Shown: positions 24,001 through 31,031 of the stretch, one piece after another
Position numbering within the stretch: the stretch's first letter is position 1
How the letters are laid out: each line of letters begins with the position of its first letter
From: Liolophura sinensis
Lineage: Eukaryota > Mollusca > Polyplacophora > Chitonida > Chitonidae
Length of the DNA stretch: 64,000 nt
Direction: 5' to 3'
NCBI RefSeq assembly: GCF_032854445.1
Contig: NC_088301.1
Location: forward strand, 13,202,281 to 13,266,280
The notes under the pieces: model-generated
What the model was told of the DNA's origin: nothing
Database searches by the model: none
What the model saw: only the letters and a program-made list of their open reading frames with translations
Made by a program: the position numbers and the translations under genes

Positions 24001-27000
24001 GAGCGAAGGTGTCTAACCTTGAACATACATTGTACTGGAGTACAGTCAAAGAAAACAATACACCATGGCCAGCTTGCACAAAGAGATTGTAGCTAAAATT
24101 GATTGTAGACCCTACAGTTGAGTTTAAAATTGATTGTAAAAAAAAGTTGCATCACTTGCACAAAGAAATTGTTAGGCGATTGTAAATTTTTAAACAATGG
24201 TGATCGCGTAGGCCAAATTTGACTTGTACATATTAAGGTGACTAGTAAATGGACAGTGTACAGGACCCGCTTGCACAAAACAGTTTTGGCTACAGTCAGT
24301 TGTAGACCCTACAGTTGAGTTTACAGTTGATTGTGAAAATAATTGTACAAAGGAGTTGTAAGCCAGTTGTAATGTATTGAAGTTACAGTCACGATCACAG
24401 ATCAGATTTGACTTGTACACGAAGGTGGCCAGGTTACTGGACAATGTACCAGTCAGTAACTTTTCTTGCCTTCATTTTCAAATGAGCTAGCAACAGCAAC
24501 ATGTGAAAAAAATCTTTGTAACATCTTTTTAAGATAATTACATTGCACATTTTTGCAAACCAGTATTAACTAACAGTCTGTCTAAGGCAAGTATTTGTGC
24601 TGAACATTAATTCTGGGACTATAGTAAACATTTACATCAGGCTTGACGCGATTGTAATTTTTGATTGTAACTTACAACTATCGTAGCTTACAATCCCTTC
24701 GTGCGAGAGGATGTCAGTTATAAGCTTTGGCTATGATCAAGGTCTTAATGATTTACATTCATCTCAGGCTTACGATTCTTTTGTGCAAGCGGCTCCCAGT
24801 CAATAACTTTGCTTGCCTTCGTTTTCAGCCTAGTTCTACATGATAGTGATTCAGCAGATAACAACAACAACATGTGAAGAAATACTCAAAATGTCTCCTG
24901 GAGACAATGCATAGCACTTCTTTGCAAATCAAGTGAAAAAGTACTAATAGTCTACCTAAGGCAAATATTTGCACTTAGCATTAATTTTGGGGCGACTGTC
25001 AATACTTAGAGCAAGGTCGACACAATTGTAATTTATGATTGTAAGTTACAACTATCATAGCTTACAATTCCTTCATTACAAGAGGGTGTCAAATGTAAGC
25101 TTAGGAACAATCGATCTTAGTGATTTACTATCAACATAGATTTTCAATCGATTTGTGCAAGCGACCCCAGGGTTGCACATTCAACAAGAATCTGGGAATC
25201 CAGTTCTCAAAATGACTCCTTTAAACCAAAACTACAGCAGATTCCTGTAAAGTCACAAAATTAACTTTCAAAATGTTCTCTAATTTCCAGTGCCTATTTT
25301 TATGCTGCCTTTAGATAAGTAGACATGAAAGTTTCACATTATTAAACTGATTAATAATAATAATAATAATAATAATACTTTATTTTCTGAGGGAGATCAA
25401 TAAGTTGGAAAACCAGTTTTCCTTGAGTTCCACATGCATACACACGTTTACACAATAAGTTATGCGCCGTACAAAGTCTATACAATATATATAAAATATA
25501 GATGAACCTGATATGAGATGATCACTGACTGTATAGAATGTAGTGTATCATAGACAGTTTCACATTAAATCAACAGATTAACATGGAATTTACAGGTTCA
25601 TATGCATTAAAACCTTTGCTTGGAGTGAAAGCTTTGTGGCACTAGAATTTGGCTAGATTCTGATGGATTGCTGTGAATCAAATCTATTCCTCTTTAGATT
25701 CTGGAAAAAATAATAACAATAAAAGCCTGCAGACAGTACCTAACATTTCACTTAGTCTAGGCCTGCTTATCCGTCAGTAGCAAAAAAGTAGTTTTATGTG
25801 TATAATGGGTGTGGAGTTGTCTGGTGTCTTCTTCATGGCATTCCAGTGAGGCAGCACTATAAATTTTTGTCAGCATTGGGTCTGGCCTCCTACAACAAGA
25901 CAAAATTGTGGTGTGACCAGAATAATGTTACAAGAGATATTATAAGGCCCCTATGAAAACAGCAAAAAAACCACAGTACTAAGTATTTAATTTTACATAC
26001 ACATGTTTTTGTTTGTGACAGCTTGAGGACCGAGTTAGAGTGACAAGTGAGGAATGGAAACAGTTGCTTGCAGAGGAAAAGGTACAATTGCTCATGTATC
26101 AGTTATCAGACATATTTATATTTATATTAATTTATTTATATATATTATTTATTTATATATATTATTTATTTATATATATTATTTATTTATCACATTATAT
26201 ATTTTATTTGCATTTATATTCTATATGTTGCATATTTCTGTCATATGACAACTATTAATGGAGAATATGTAATAGAACGTTGTTACCTTTGACATCAAAC
26301 TCATGAACATTGACCTCAAGATGCTTTATACATGTTACAACCTGAAATCCTCTGTGTGCAAAGCTGACCTTGTTTAAGACAGGGCTTAGTATCTTAAAAG
26401 CTTAACTAGAACAACTGTTTGATCATTCTGTTCCTAAGAATGAAAACTAAAAATACGAACTTGAATATGGTGTTGAACAGTTAAATAAATAAAATAAAAT
26501 ATGAAGGTTTTACCTCTCTGTTAGATAGACTGACAAAACTGAAAAAGAAATTCATCCGTGATACAAAAGCTTTTTAAGCCAGTACCCTAAGTCCTTCAGC
26601 CTTTCTCATGTGACAAAGCAACTTGCAATGCAATGTAAGCACCTTTTTGATGTGACATTGAAGACAAGAAGTACAAGATTCATGGCTTCACAAAGATTTT
26701 GATTTTGCCAGTCTACACAGAACACTATTTTCAGAATATGCTTGAATAAACGCTTTGAAAACAAGTATATTAATTCTCCTTTTCCCTGTTAATGTTGATA
26801 TGTTTTATACACTTTTAAAAAAATCTTTTTTTATATGAACATTTAGCTTTACAATTTCTGCTTTATTTACAAGATTATTAAGGTTTTGTTTAGATGACAA
26901 GGTTTGTTATTCAACTGGTGGGGATTGTGGTAAATGCCAGTGGTATGACATAAAAATAGAGAACATTCATGTGTGAAATGATTGTAATAATATCAGAGAG

Positions 27001-27536
27001 ATAATGAGCATATGATTGTAATAATATCAGTGAGATAATGAGCATATGATTGTAATAATATCAGTGAGATAATGAGCATATGATTGTAATAATATCAGTG
27101 AGATAATGAGCATATGATTGTAATAATATCAGAGATAATGAGCATATGATTGTAATAATATCAGTGAGATAATGAGCATATGATTGTAATAATATCAGTG
27201 AGATAATGAGCATATGATTGTAATAATATCAGAGATAATGAGCAGTGAGATAATGAGCATATGATTGTAATAATATCAGTGAGATAATGAGCATATGATT
27301 GTAATAATATCAGAGACATAATGAGCATATGATTGTAATAATATCAGAGAGATGATGGACATTATTGCAGTGTATGACAAGGCTCTGTATTGCCTTTGCA
27401 GATGAACACTGGGGATGAAATAAATTTAGAGGAGAAAGTTTCATTACTCAAGCAGGAAGTAGCCAAGTTGCAGAAAGTGAACAGAGAGCTTTATGACTTC
27501 ACCCTGAGTCATCTGAAGAAGTCAAGTGTTACGTGA
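11007..27536 (+). CDS. WDR18: WDR18, WD40 subunit of the rixosome / 60S maturation complex (complete, 11 exons)
   Basis: Exons: 11007-11024, 12887-13078, 14594-14704, 16366-16499, 18705-18852, 20486-20629, 22370-22440, 23074-23198, 23573-23754, 26022-26081, 27402-27536. They join without a phase conflict into 1320 nt, 439 residues (human about 432). Order along the protein: MAAPTE start; WD propeller with [64 protein letters not shown] and [17 protein letters not shown]; an extension with KPSLP; then a C-terminal coiled-coil helix with [22 protein letters not shown]18 (yeast Ipi3) acts with PELP1, TEX10, LAS1L, NOL9 and SENP3 in ITS2 processing and 60S release in the nucleolus, and with the AAA ATPase MDN1. 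Introns are 0.37-2.3 kb and heavy in repeats, and exon 4 is preceded by copies of its own 5' end. Identity is sure; function is from the family. Confidence 0.96.
12604..12849 (+). mobile_element. Full-length SINE at the end of WDR18 intron 1
   Basis: GTGGTTAGCTTGCCAGCATGGCACAG is the tRNA-like head. GAGCCTCTCACAAATGC, GCTTTCTCTCC, GGTTTCCGCCATCATAATGCTGG, ATTCTTGAGTACGGCATAAAACACC and AAATAAATAAATAAATAAAATG follow in family order. The tail ends 37 bp before exon 2, so it lies in the branch-point region. Confidence 0.9.
12887..13078 (+). CDS. WDR18: WDR18 exon 2
   Basis: The acceptor AATATTTTTAG ends at 12886; donor AAAG|GTAAGC. The 64 codons run from [19 protein letters not shown] to LHIWPLQRK, and form the first propeller blade. 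Confidence 0.95.
13404..13460 (+). mobile_element. Fragment of the second dispersed repeat family, WDR18 intron 2
   Basis: GAGTGAGTGAGGGAGTGAGTGCTTGGGG is followed by TTTAACGTCATACTTAACAATTT. It matches the copy at 8956. Only the 5' part is recognisable. Confidence 0.5.
13757..13975 (+). repeat. Dispersed repeat, copy 1 of 3 in WDR18 introns
   Basis: Shared landmarks with 16776-17000 and 26577-26775: CCTAGTTCCTCAACATCTTC, TGAAAGATCAACTTTCAGTTC, TTATGCACTTTTCTAATTTG, GACAAAATTGCAGTGGTTGG and GAATATGCTTGAATAAATATT. The three copies are far apart in sequence but collinear. No coding capacity is seen, and the family is not recognised. Confidence 0.6.
14218..14330. repeat. Interrupted TTG/TTA trinucleotide tract
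   Basis: About 110 bp of mixed TTATTGTTATT units lie in WDR18 intron 2. Open frames across it (poly-Leu, poly-Asn) are artefacts. Confidence 0.85.
14594..14704 (+). CDS. WDR18: WDR18 exon 3
   Basis: Acceptor TTTACTGATTGTAG; donor CAG|GTATGA. The 37 codons run from [16 protein letters not shown] to [10 protein letters not shown]. The exon ends in the WD-type tryptophan and joins exon 4 (VATGNLL), just as human IHLWEVSTGNLL is continuous. Confidence 0.95.
14760..14912 (-). mobile_element. Partial SINE, WDR18 intron 3
   Basis: Reverse orientation: CACAACCACCCGCAGGTTACTGCCAGACC, GGAGAGGACGCCAGCA, GAGAGGCTCCTGGGT and GCTGGCACAG are the inverse of family blocks. The 3' tail part is absent. Confidence 0.8.
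15022..16365. repeat. 75-bp minisatellite made of the WDR18 intron 3 / exon 4 junction
   Basis: Units start at 15091, 15166, 15240, 15315, 15390, 15465, 15540, 15618, 15693, 15768, 15841, 15916, 15991, 16066, 16141, 16216 and 16291. The next start, 16366, is the real exon 4. A more degenerate unit precedes them near 15022. Spacing is exactly 75 bp in 14 of 17 steps; the others are 74, 78 and 73. Each unit has about 60 bases equal to the start of exon 4 (GTAGCCACAGGTAACCTTCT through CTTACCTGTCTC) and then TGTTTTCACATTCAG, a polypyrimidine tract with AG. As protein, each reads [20 protein letters not shown] plus CFHIQ. Stops (TAG) occur at the 15618 and 15841 boundaries; from 15841 to the exon the frame is fully open. 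Confidence 0.95.
16366..16499 (+). CDS. WDR18: WDR18 exon 4 (end unit of the 75-bp array)
   Basis: Acceptor TGTTTTCACATTCAG ends at 16365; donor CTGAG|GTGAGT. The 44 codons plus two bases run from [20 protein letters not shown] to [20 protein letters not shown] and WSLL. The first 60 bases are the last copy of the array; from 16426 the sequence is unique. This acceptor is chosen because it gives a gap-free match to human WDR18. Upstream acceptors from 15841 on would give in-frame extensions. Confidence 0.92.
16776..17000 (+). repeat. Dispersed repeat, copy 2 of 3 in WDR18 introns
   Basis: CTTATTCCTCAACCTCTTCGC, GTGAAAGAACAACTTTCAGTGC, TTATGCACATTTTTAAGC, GTTGGATTGGCCAG and CAGAATATGTGTGAATAAT follow the same order as the 13757 copy. 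Confidence 0.6.
17055..17222 (+). mobile_element. 5'-truncated SINE, WDR18 intron 4
   Basis: It begins in the middle block (CATACGTGGAAAGGTCTG), continues with CAACCTGCGGATGGTC and TTTTAAGTACGACACAAAACACC, and ends in AAATAAATAAATAAAATAAAG. Confidence 0.85.
17971..18007. repeat. (TA)n microsatellite
   Basis: About 18 uninterrupted TA units in WDR18 intron 4. Confidence 0.95.
18705..18852 (+). CDS. WDR18: WDR18 exon 5
   Basis: Acceptor TTCTCCGTTTAAAG; donor AAG|GTAAGC. It completes the split Ser codon (AG|T) and reads [18 protein letters not shown] to [11 protein letters not shown]. Residues 152-201 form a blade with the SSLDQT motif that is identical in vertebrates. Confidence 0.95.
19289..19307. 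repeat. C homopolymer
   Basis: Nineteen consecutive C bases in WDR18 intron 5. Length is probably unreliable in the assembly. Confidence 0.9.
19790..19967 (+). mobile_element. SINE, 5'-truncated, WDR18 intron 5, followed by a tail duplicate
   Basis: It starts at GGGTCGCTGTGAGTTCAAGTCC and runs in family order to TTGAGTACGGCGTAAAACACC and AAATAAATAA. This is one of the best-preserved 3' halves. A second 3' end only (TTGAGTATGGCGTAAAATACC) follows at about 20010-20070. Confidence 0.9.
20327..20456 (+). mobile_element. SINE 3' half, end of WDR18 intron 5
   Basis: GTGGGAAGGTCTACCATCAACCTGCG through GTACAACTTAAAACACC and AGATAAATAAATAAATTG. It ends 29 bp before exon 6. Confidence 0.85.
20486..20629 (+). 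CDS. WDR18: WDR18 exon 6
   Basis: Acceptor TTTATGTTTTCAG; donor CACAG|GTAAGT. The 48 codons run from [20 protein letters not shown] to [11 protein letters not shown], residues 202-249. The LWDLSSG completes the SLDQT blade. Confidence 0.95.
21250..21689. repeat. Perfect 43-bp tandem array in WDR18 intron 6
   Basis: Ten identical copies plus a short partial one of a unit starting GAAAAGATGTATGAATTCC. Each unit contains the inverted repeat AATTCCA-C-TGGAATT and an EcoRI site. I see no base difference between copies, which implies very recent expansion or homogenisation. Confidence 0.97.
21728..21987 (-). mobile_element. Full-length SINE (reverse), WDR18 intron 6
   Basis: It opens with TTATTTATTTATCTAATTGCTG (inverse tail), then CCATACTTAAGAATATTTCAC, AACCATCCGAAGGTTGCTGG and GGAGAGGAAGACAGCATGAG, and ends with the inverse tRNA head GGGCCACAGAGGCC. 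It faces the copy at 22062-22305. Confidence 0.9.
22062..22305 (+). mobile_element. Full-length SINE, WDR18 intron 6
   Basis: Head GGGGCCTGCGTGGCCAAGAC with GGTTAGCACACCAG, then GAGCCTCCCACCAATGCGG, GATTCCACTCTGGCCG, GGTTTCCTCCCAATG and TATTGAGTACGGCAATAAA. The usual AAATA tail is short. It ends 64 bp before exon 7. Confidence 0.9.
22370..22440 (+). CDS. WDR18: WDR18 exon 7
   Basis: Acceptor CCCACTATTTCTAG; donor CATAG|GTAAAT. The 23 codons plus two bases read [16 protein letters not shown] and QFQGH, matching the human loop that ends FKGHRNQVTCL. Confidence 0.93.
22441..23073 (+). other. WDR18 intron 7, no clear element
   Basis: Mostly unique sequence. A weak relative of the 1499-type SINE-like repeat (TTTGACTGTAACTTGTCTGGG, CAGTTTCCTCCAACC) is seen at about 22912-23000. 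Confidence 0.5.
23074..23198 (+). CDS. WDR18: WDR18 exon 8
   Basis: Acceptor TTTTTTCCTCTCTCAG; donor AAAG|GTAGGT. It completes Ser (AG|T), then [35 protein letters not shown] and RSIDHK, ending with one base of a Gly codon. This is the last canonical WD repeat. Confidence 0.95.
23573..23754 (+). CDS. WDR18: WDR18 exon 9
   Basis: Acceptor TTCTTCTGTTCTAG; donor CCCAG|GTACAT. From [12 protein letters not shown] through [17 protein letters not shown] to VRISHTAQ. It aligns with the human GPVTNAAILLAP and RPSLPLPHFNKHLLG region, which closes the propeller. Confidence 0.94.
24070..25168. mobile_element. MITE-like element, interrupted by a second copy
   Basis: The left end GCTTGCACAAAGAGATTGTAG and right end TTTGTGCAAGCGACCCC are inverted repeats. 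Without the insert the element is about 566 bp. Both halves resemble the inner copy, including ATTGTAGACCCTACAGTTGAG on the left and AACTTTGCTTGCCTTC on the right. No open frame of transposase size is present, so it is non-autonomous. It lies in WDR18 intron 9. Confidence 0.8.
24264..24796. mobile_element. Inner MITE copy nested in the same family
   Basis: 533 bp with inverted ends GACCCGCTTGCACAAAACAG and TTTTGTGCAAGCGGCTCC. It is inserted between GGACAGTGTAC and CCAGTCAATAAC of the outer copy; in the inner copy the corresponding site (GGACAATGTACCAGTCAGTAAC) is uninterrupted. Confidence 0.82.
25351..25377. repeat. (TAA)n microsatellite
   Basis: Nine TAA units in WDR18 intron 9. Confidence 0.95.
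26022..26081 (+). CDS. WDR18: WDR18 exon 10
   Basis: Acceptor TTTGTTTGTGACAG; donor AAAAG|GTACAA. The 20 codons [20 protein letters not shown] match the human LDRTEQLQAV region, a helical segment after the propeller. Confidence 0.9.
26105..26235. repeat. AT-rich tandem repeat (TATATATTATTTATT)
   Basis: About 130 bp of 19-20-bp TTATTTATATATA units directly after exon 10. The small membrane-like open frames across it are artefacts. Confidence 0.85.
26577..26775 (+). repeat. Dispersed repeat, copy 3 of 3 in WDR18 introns
   Basis: TACCCTAAGTCCTTCAGCC, GTGACAAAGCAACTTGCAATGC, AAGCACCTTTTTGA and CAGAATATGCTTGAATAAACG keep the order seen at 13757 and 16776. This is the most diverged copy. Confidence 0.5.
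26978..27360. repeat. 34-bp minisatellite in WDR18 intron 10
   Basis: About eleven copies of ATGATTGTAATAATATCAGT plus GAGATAATGAGCAT. Some units are 32 bp (missing GT in AGTGAG), and one has an extra partial piece (AGCAGTGAGATAATGAGC near 27241). The array ends about 40 bp before exon 11. Confidence 0.95.
27402..27536 (+). CDS. WDR18: WDR18 exon 11 (C-terminal coiled coil and stop)
   Basis: Acceptor TGTATTGCCTTTGCAG. The 44 codons run from [20 protein letters not shown] through [20 protein letters not shown] to SSVT, then TGA at 27534-27536. Heptad-like Leu spacing matches the human helix VRNLRKINRDLFDFS, which binds partner subunits. Confidence 0.95.
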   Translation: MNTGDEINLEEKVSLLKQEVAKLQKVNRELYDFTLSHLKKSSVT

Positions 27537-27573
27537 CCTTCACGTGGACATGAAATGACAAATCTAGAGCATG

Positions 27574-27660
27574 TGTGAAGAGAGAGCTTTATGACTTCGC
27601 CCTGGGTCATCTAAAGAAGAATAAATCAAATGTTACATGTGCTTGATCTTCACTCAAACA
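27574..27660 (+). repeat. Duplicate of the WDR18 final coding segment in the 3'UTR
   Basis: GTGAAGAGAGAGCTTTATGAC and CATCTAAAGAAG repeat the end of exon 11 (27478-27536) with few changes and a small insertion. The frame is still open: VKRELYDFALGHLKKNKSNV, TCA, stop. A third, much weaker copy follows at about 27686-27748. Confidence 0.8.
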
Positions 27661-27903
27661 GCAAGTGGTTTTAGTTACTACATAGAGTGAACAGAAAATT
27701 TTACCTGAGTCAATTGAAATTTAAGTCTGATCTCATGTGATCTTCTCTCGGGGCGAAGTTGACAAAGTTACAACTGGTAGGTATGAAAAATGTTCTCAAG
27801 TTACCTGAAGATTAAGTTAAAATGTTTTAATATTTGATCTTCTTCACCTGAAGGAAGCTACCATATTATGTCACCGGAAGAATAAATAAGTAACAGGCCA
27901 TGT

Positions 27904-27909
27904 AATAAA
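27904..27909 (+). terminator. Likely WDR18 poly(A) signal
   Basis: AATAAA about 370 bp after the stop, with T/GT-rich sequence 20-50 bp downstream. A second hexamer lies at 27881. Confidence 0.5.
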
Positions 27910-28059
27910 TCCTCTACATATATTTGTAAATTTCTGTGTCTATATTTTCTGTTAATGAAGAATTAAATGTCTCCAGTGGGCCTTCATTTATTTAGAGATC
28001 TGATCAGCTGTCCTCTATGTCCAAGACTAAAATTTGTAACCTTTGCAAACAAGATGGGT

Positions 28060-28300
28060 GATTTATTTGATTGGTGTTTGACGCGGCACTCAAGAATATT
28101 TCACTTACATTGTGGTAGGAGGAAACCCGGCAGAGCCTGTGAGAAACCCCAAAACAACTGCAGGTTGCTGGCAGACCTTCTCGCGTGGCCAGAGAGGAAG
28201 TCACGGTGATGTTGACTTGAACTCACAACGACAGCATTGGTGAGAGGCTCCTGGATAATTGCGTGCTCTGGTACGCTAAGCACATCAGCCCCGGAAGCAA
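28060..28300 (-). mobile_element. Full-length SINE (reverse) just past WDR18
   Basis: TTATTTGATTGGTGTTTGACGCGGCACTCAAGAATATTTC is the inverse 3' end, followed by GCAGGTTGCTGGCAGACC, GGCCAGAGAGGAAG, GAACTCACAACGAC and the inverse head. The tail is short. Confidence 0.9.
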
Positions 28301-28516
28301 GAGATAGGTGGAGGACTGGTCAACCAAGGGCCTATATACAGTTGCCACCACATCTGATGTCATTGGCATGGTATCCCAGTGAAGTAGGGGTAAAAATACT
28401 GTATTTGCGTGTTTAAGCTGTAGTCTGCATCCAGACTTTACTGTGGCATGTCAAAAAAACAAGATAGTGACTTGACCACAATAATGTCGCCAGTACCATT
28501 AAATCCCAAGCCATAG

Positions 28517-28761
28517 GGCAGCTTTAGTAGTTAAGGTGCTTGTTTTTAAATCGCCAGGCCTGTTGTGACATGGGTTCAAATCCTTTCTTGGACAGGGCAT
28601 TTCCGTAGCCGTCCAGCTCCCATTGATCCTGGGTGGTTGATGGCAAATACGTGGTCGATGAGGCACAAGATTTCTTTCCAGTATACACCTGACTGTTTTG
28701 GCACAAGTGAAACTTCTTGAGCATGGTGTACACCGATCCAGTGAATATATAAATAAATACT
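28517..28761 (+). mobile_element. tRNA-derived SINE of a different subfamily
   Basis: TTTAGTAGTTAAGGTGCTTG and ATGGGTTCAAATCC serve as A- and B-box-like motifs. The body GGACAGGGCATTTCCGTAGCC is unlike the main family. The 3' end CTTGAGCATGGTGTACACCG and AAATAAATAC is related to it. Confidence 0.75.
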
Positions 28762-29200
28762 TTGTCTTGCTATTTAGTGGGATGCTGGTCAACATTTCTT
28801 TCATTTGATTATTCAATATCATTTCTTTAGACTGATCATGCTCGCTAGCTTTGTTCAATATGCAGATCCTATGGGTCGAAATAAAGCAGACTGAACGATG
28901 AACATGTCCTCAGCAACTCCTGGGGGACTATGTGAACTTGGAAAAGTTTCCTTTCATAGATCAACAAGTTTTGCAAGGCTAATAATGTATTCCGAGTGTA
29001 ATCACAGTTGAGCCAAGGGCATTTGGTTTTTACTTAATTCTGAAGTTAAATGGTGTTGTGGGGCTGGGGTTGAGGGGTAACTTGCTAATATTTCAGCATT
29101 TACATGGACAGAATAAAACTCTGAGTTAAATTGACAAATTTGCGGGATTTCAGCTGTTGTGTCTGATCGTATATTTAAAACTGTTATAAAAAGTACCACA

Positions 29201-29265
29201 CTGTCGTCACTGCTCTGGTTTTACTCTCCATGCGGCATTTTATTGTATTGTATTTCCAGCAATAC
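29201..29265 (+). repeat. Diverged duplicate, partner of 37363-37427
   Basis: GTCACTGCTCTGGTTTTAC, CTCCATG and TTTTATTGTATTGTATTTCC align with TCACTGCTCTGCTTTTACACTC, TATGCTG and TTTTATTATATTTCG. Both stay open (LLWFYSPCG / LLCFYTLCC), but no family is recognised. Confidence 0.4.
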
Positions 29266-29712
29266 GCCTAAGACAGTTTCTTCTTCGTTGATGGTCATTT
29301 ACATTGTCAGTCAGTTCACTACCACTGTGTGTGAAAGCCTTCGATACAGTCTGCAGAGGAAGTTACGATGTAGTCAAAGGTACAGGCCTATCTTTTACAG
29401 GCACATGTATCTATTTTGATGGTTTTTACTCGTCTTATCATCTCCGCAGACCTGTTAAGCAAAATTAACTTCTTTACCCATTTACCTATTGATGTAAACT
29501 CACCGACATGTATCGTCAGTTGCGATCTTAGCGCGCTACCCCATGTGTGTCTCCTGGTCAGACTACCCGTTTGGCGATAAAGCAGTTTCGTATTTGTACA
29601 ATCCTGTGCTAGTTTTTTTTTATATGAATAATTTCACAACAGAGTCTTGGTACCATGGAAGACACACACTGCAAACTTTTTACTGGTCTGAAATTCTCGT
29701 CCATGAACTTGA

Positions 29713-30003
29713 ATGGATATACACAGACGACATGCAACCTATGAAGCCGTGCGCTCCAAGAAGGTATATCGCCTTTACTTGGGAATCCAACGCGAGTTCG
29801 AGAACAGACTCAAGCAAACTAAACTGTCTGTGAAACTCCGAACCGCAACCTTTGCTATGAATATGAAGACAATCGCGTGTCGTAAGGAAAAGCTGAACAA
29901 GAGCAGACTGGAACTGAAACGAAGGAAAAAGGCATGTTTAGGTTGGCGCGTTGGATATGTGGACAGTGGCAGTCAAAGCGCAACTGAGATACATACATTA
30001 TAG
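29713..30003 (+). CDS. Hypothetical 96-codon ORF, Lys/Arg-rich
   Basis: ATG at 29713 directly after an in-frame TGA; stop at 30001. The peptide is strongly basic (YEAVRSKKVYRLYLG, EKLNKSRLELKRRKKAC), without signal peptide or membrane segment. There is no splice context and I recognise no family. It may be a chance ORF or a fragment of a mobile element. Confidence 0.2.
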   Translation: MDIHRRHATYEAVRSKKVYRLYLGIQREFENRLKQTKLSVKLRTATFAMNMKTIACRKEKLNKSRLELKRRKKACLGWRVGYVDSGSQSATEIHTL

Positions 30004-30567
30004 ACAACATATAGTGTTTACACCTTATACTAGCATGGTACACGATTTGAATGCTGATTTCACTCGTCCGCCTAGAGCATACCGTGCGTCTTTCCAACAT
30101 CACTGAAAGCTGTTGAGTTTCTCTTTGCATGATTCCGTCCAAAATTTGGTACTTCAAATATTTTCTCAGTTCTGTGGTAGTTGATTAAACGTCGTTTTGC
30201 GAATTGGCCTTGCGATTTTTGGCCTGGGAAGTAAATCTTGGTTGACGGCTGATATACGAATGTCTTTTTCGACGCATAGATGCGAAGAGTTCATTTGTGC
30301 TTTCATTCATTTCTTGCTACGCCAACAATTACTCTTGATATATTAATGAAGAATAAGGTCATATACCCACGCCAGACGCTGGTATACAGGGAGCATGCTT
30401 TGCTTGAGTGCGTTATCGTTGTAGGCCTACCTGTTTTGCGGCGTAACATGTGACGGTGTATTGGCCAATGGAAATCAAGAACCACCGTATGAGGTGTAAT
30501 AACATTTGACCAGTTGTCTTCCACCAGTATAGTAGATGTATGCATATCTGTGAGTAACATTGGAGCA

Positions 30568-30712
30568 GGTTAGTCAGTAACTTGCCGAAGGTTGGTGGTT
30601 TACCCCCACACCACCCCCTCCGTTTCCGGTTTTCTTTACCAATAAAACTGCCCTCCGTATAAATGAAAAATTCATGGGTTTGGCGGGAAAAAAAATGAAA
30701 TCAATAAAACAA
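30568..30712 (+). mobile_element. Degenerate SINE-like copy (1499 type)
   Basis: GTCAGTAACTTGCCGAAGGTTGGTGG, a C-rich block, CCGGTTTTCTTTACC and CATGGGTTTGGCGGG correspond in order to the 1499-1655 copy. It is close to the 3' end of the minus-strand gene model. Confidence 0.5.
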
Positions 30713-30782
30713 TTAGGTGATGTAAAGTTGATACGGATTTGAAAAAAGAGAGAAGGACATATATAATTTTTTTTTTAAAGTG

Positions 30783-30788
30783 TTTATT
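30783..30788 (-). terminator. Poly(A) signal for the minus-strand gene model
   Basis: AATAAA on the minus strand, about 210 bp after the proposed stop codon at 30997-30999. It is read from a T-rich tract into A-rich sequence. Confidence 0.4.
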
Positions 30789-30996
30789 CTTTGACTTGTA
30801 CAGTGGCTTGAAAAATGGCTTGTACAGGTAATTGTGCTTTTAGCCGAAAAGTTCATCAATGGTTAATGACGTAATCCAGCAAGTTCCATGCTACGATGTA
30901 GTTTTCTTGTATTGTTTCACTGGATCGCATGCAGGTGTGACATACATGTAGCAGTAGGATAGTTAACAACTGGCAGAGAAGTCTCGCCTTCTTACT

Positions 30997-31031
30997 TTAT
31001 GACACCCAGGGTGGTCTGTTGGGAATTGGAT
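30997..31031 (-). CDS. Minus-strand gene, terminal exon
   Basis: Acceptor GCGTTATTTTTATTTTCTCAG (very strong tract). AT completes the G from the previous exon (Asp), then PIPNRPPWVS and TAA. Confidence 0.5.

Larger units (their letters stand above)
27537..27930 (+). other. WDR18: WDR18 3'UTR
   Basis: It contains the exon-tail duplicates and AATAAA hexamers at 27620, 27881 and 27904. The 27904 signal, followed by T-rich sequence, is the most likely 3' end. Nothing else of note. Confidence 0.5.

Noticed and set aside
26040-26258. ORFs with poly-Ile/Tyr/Leu that look like membrane proteins
   Set aside because: They start in WDR18 exon 10 and run into the AT-rich tandem repeat of intron 10.
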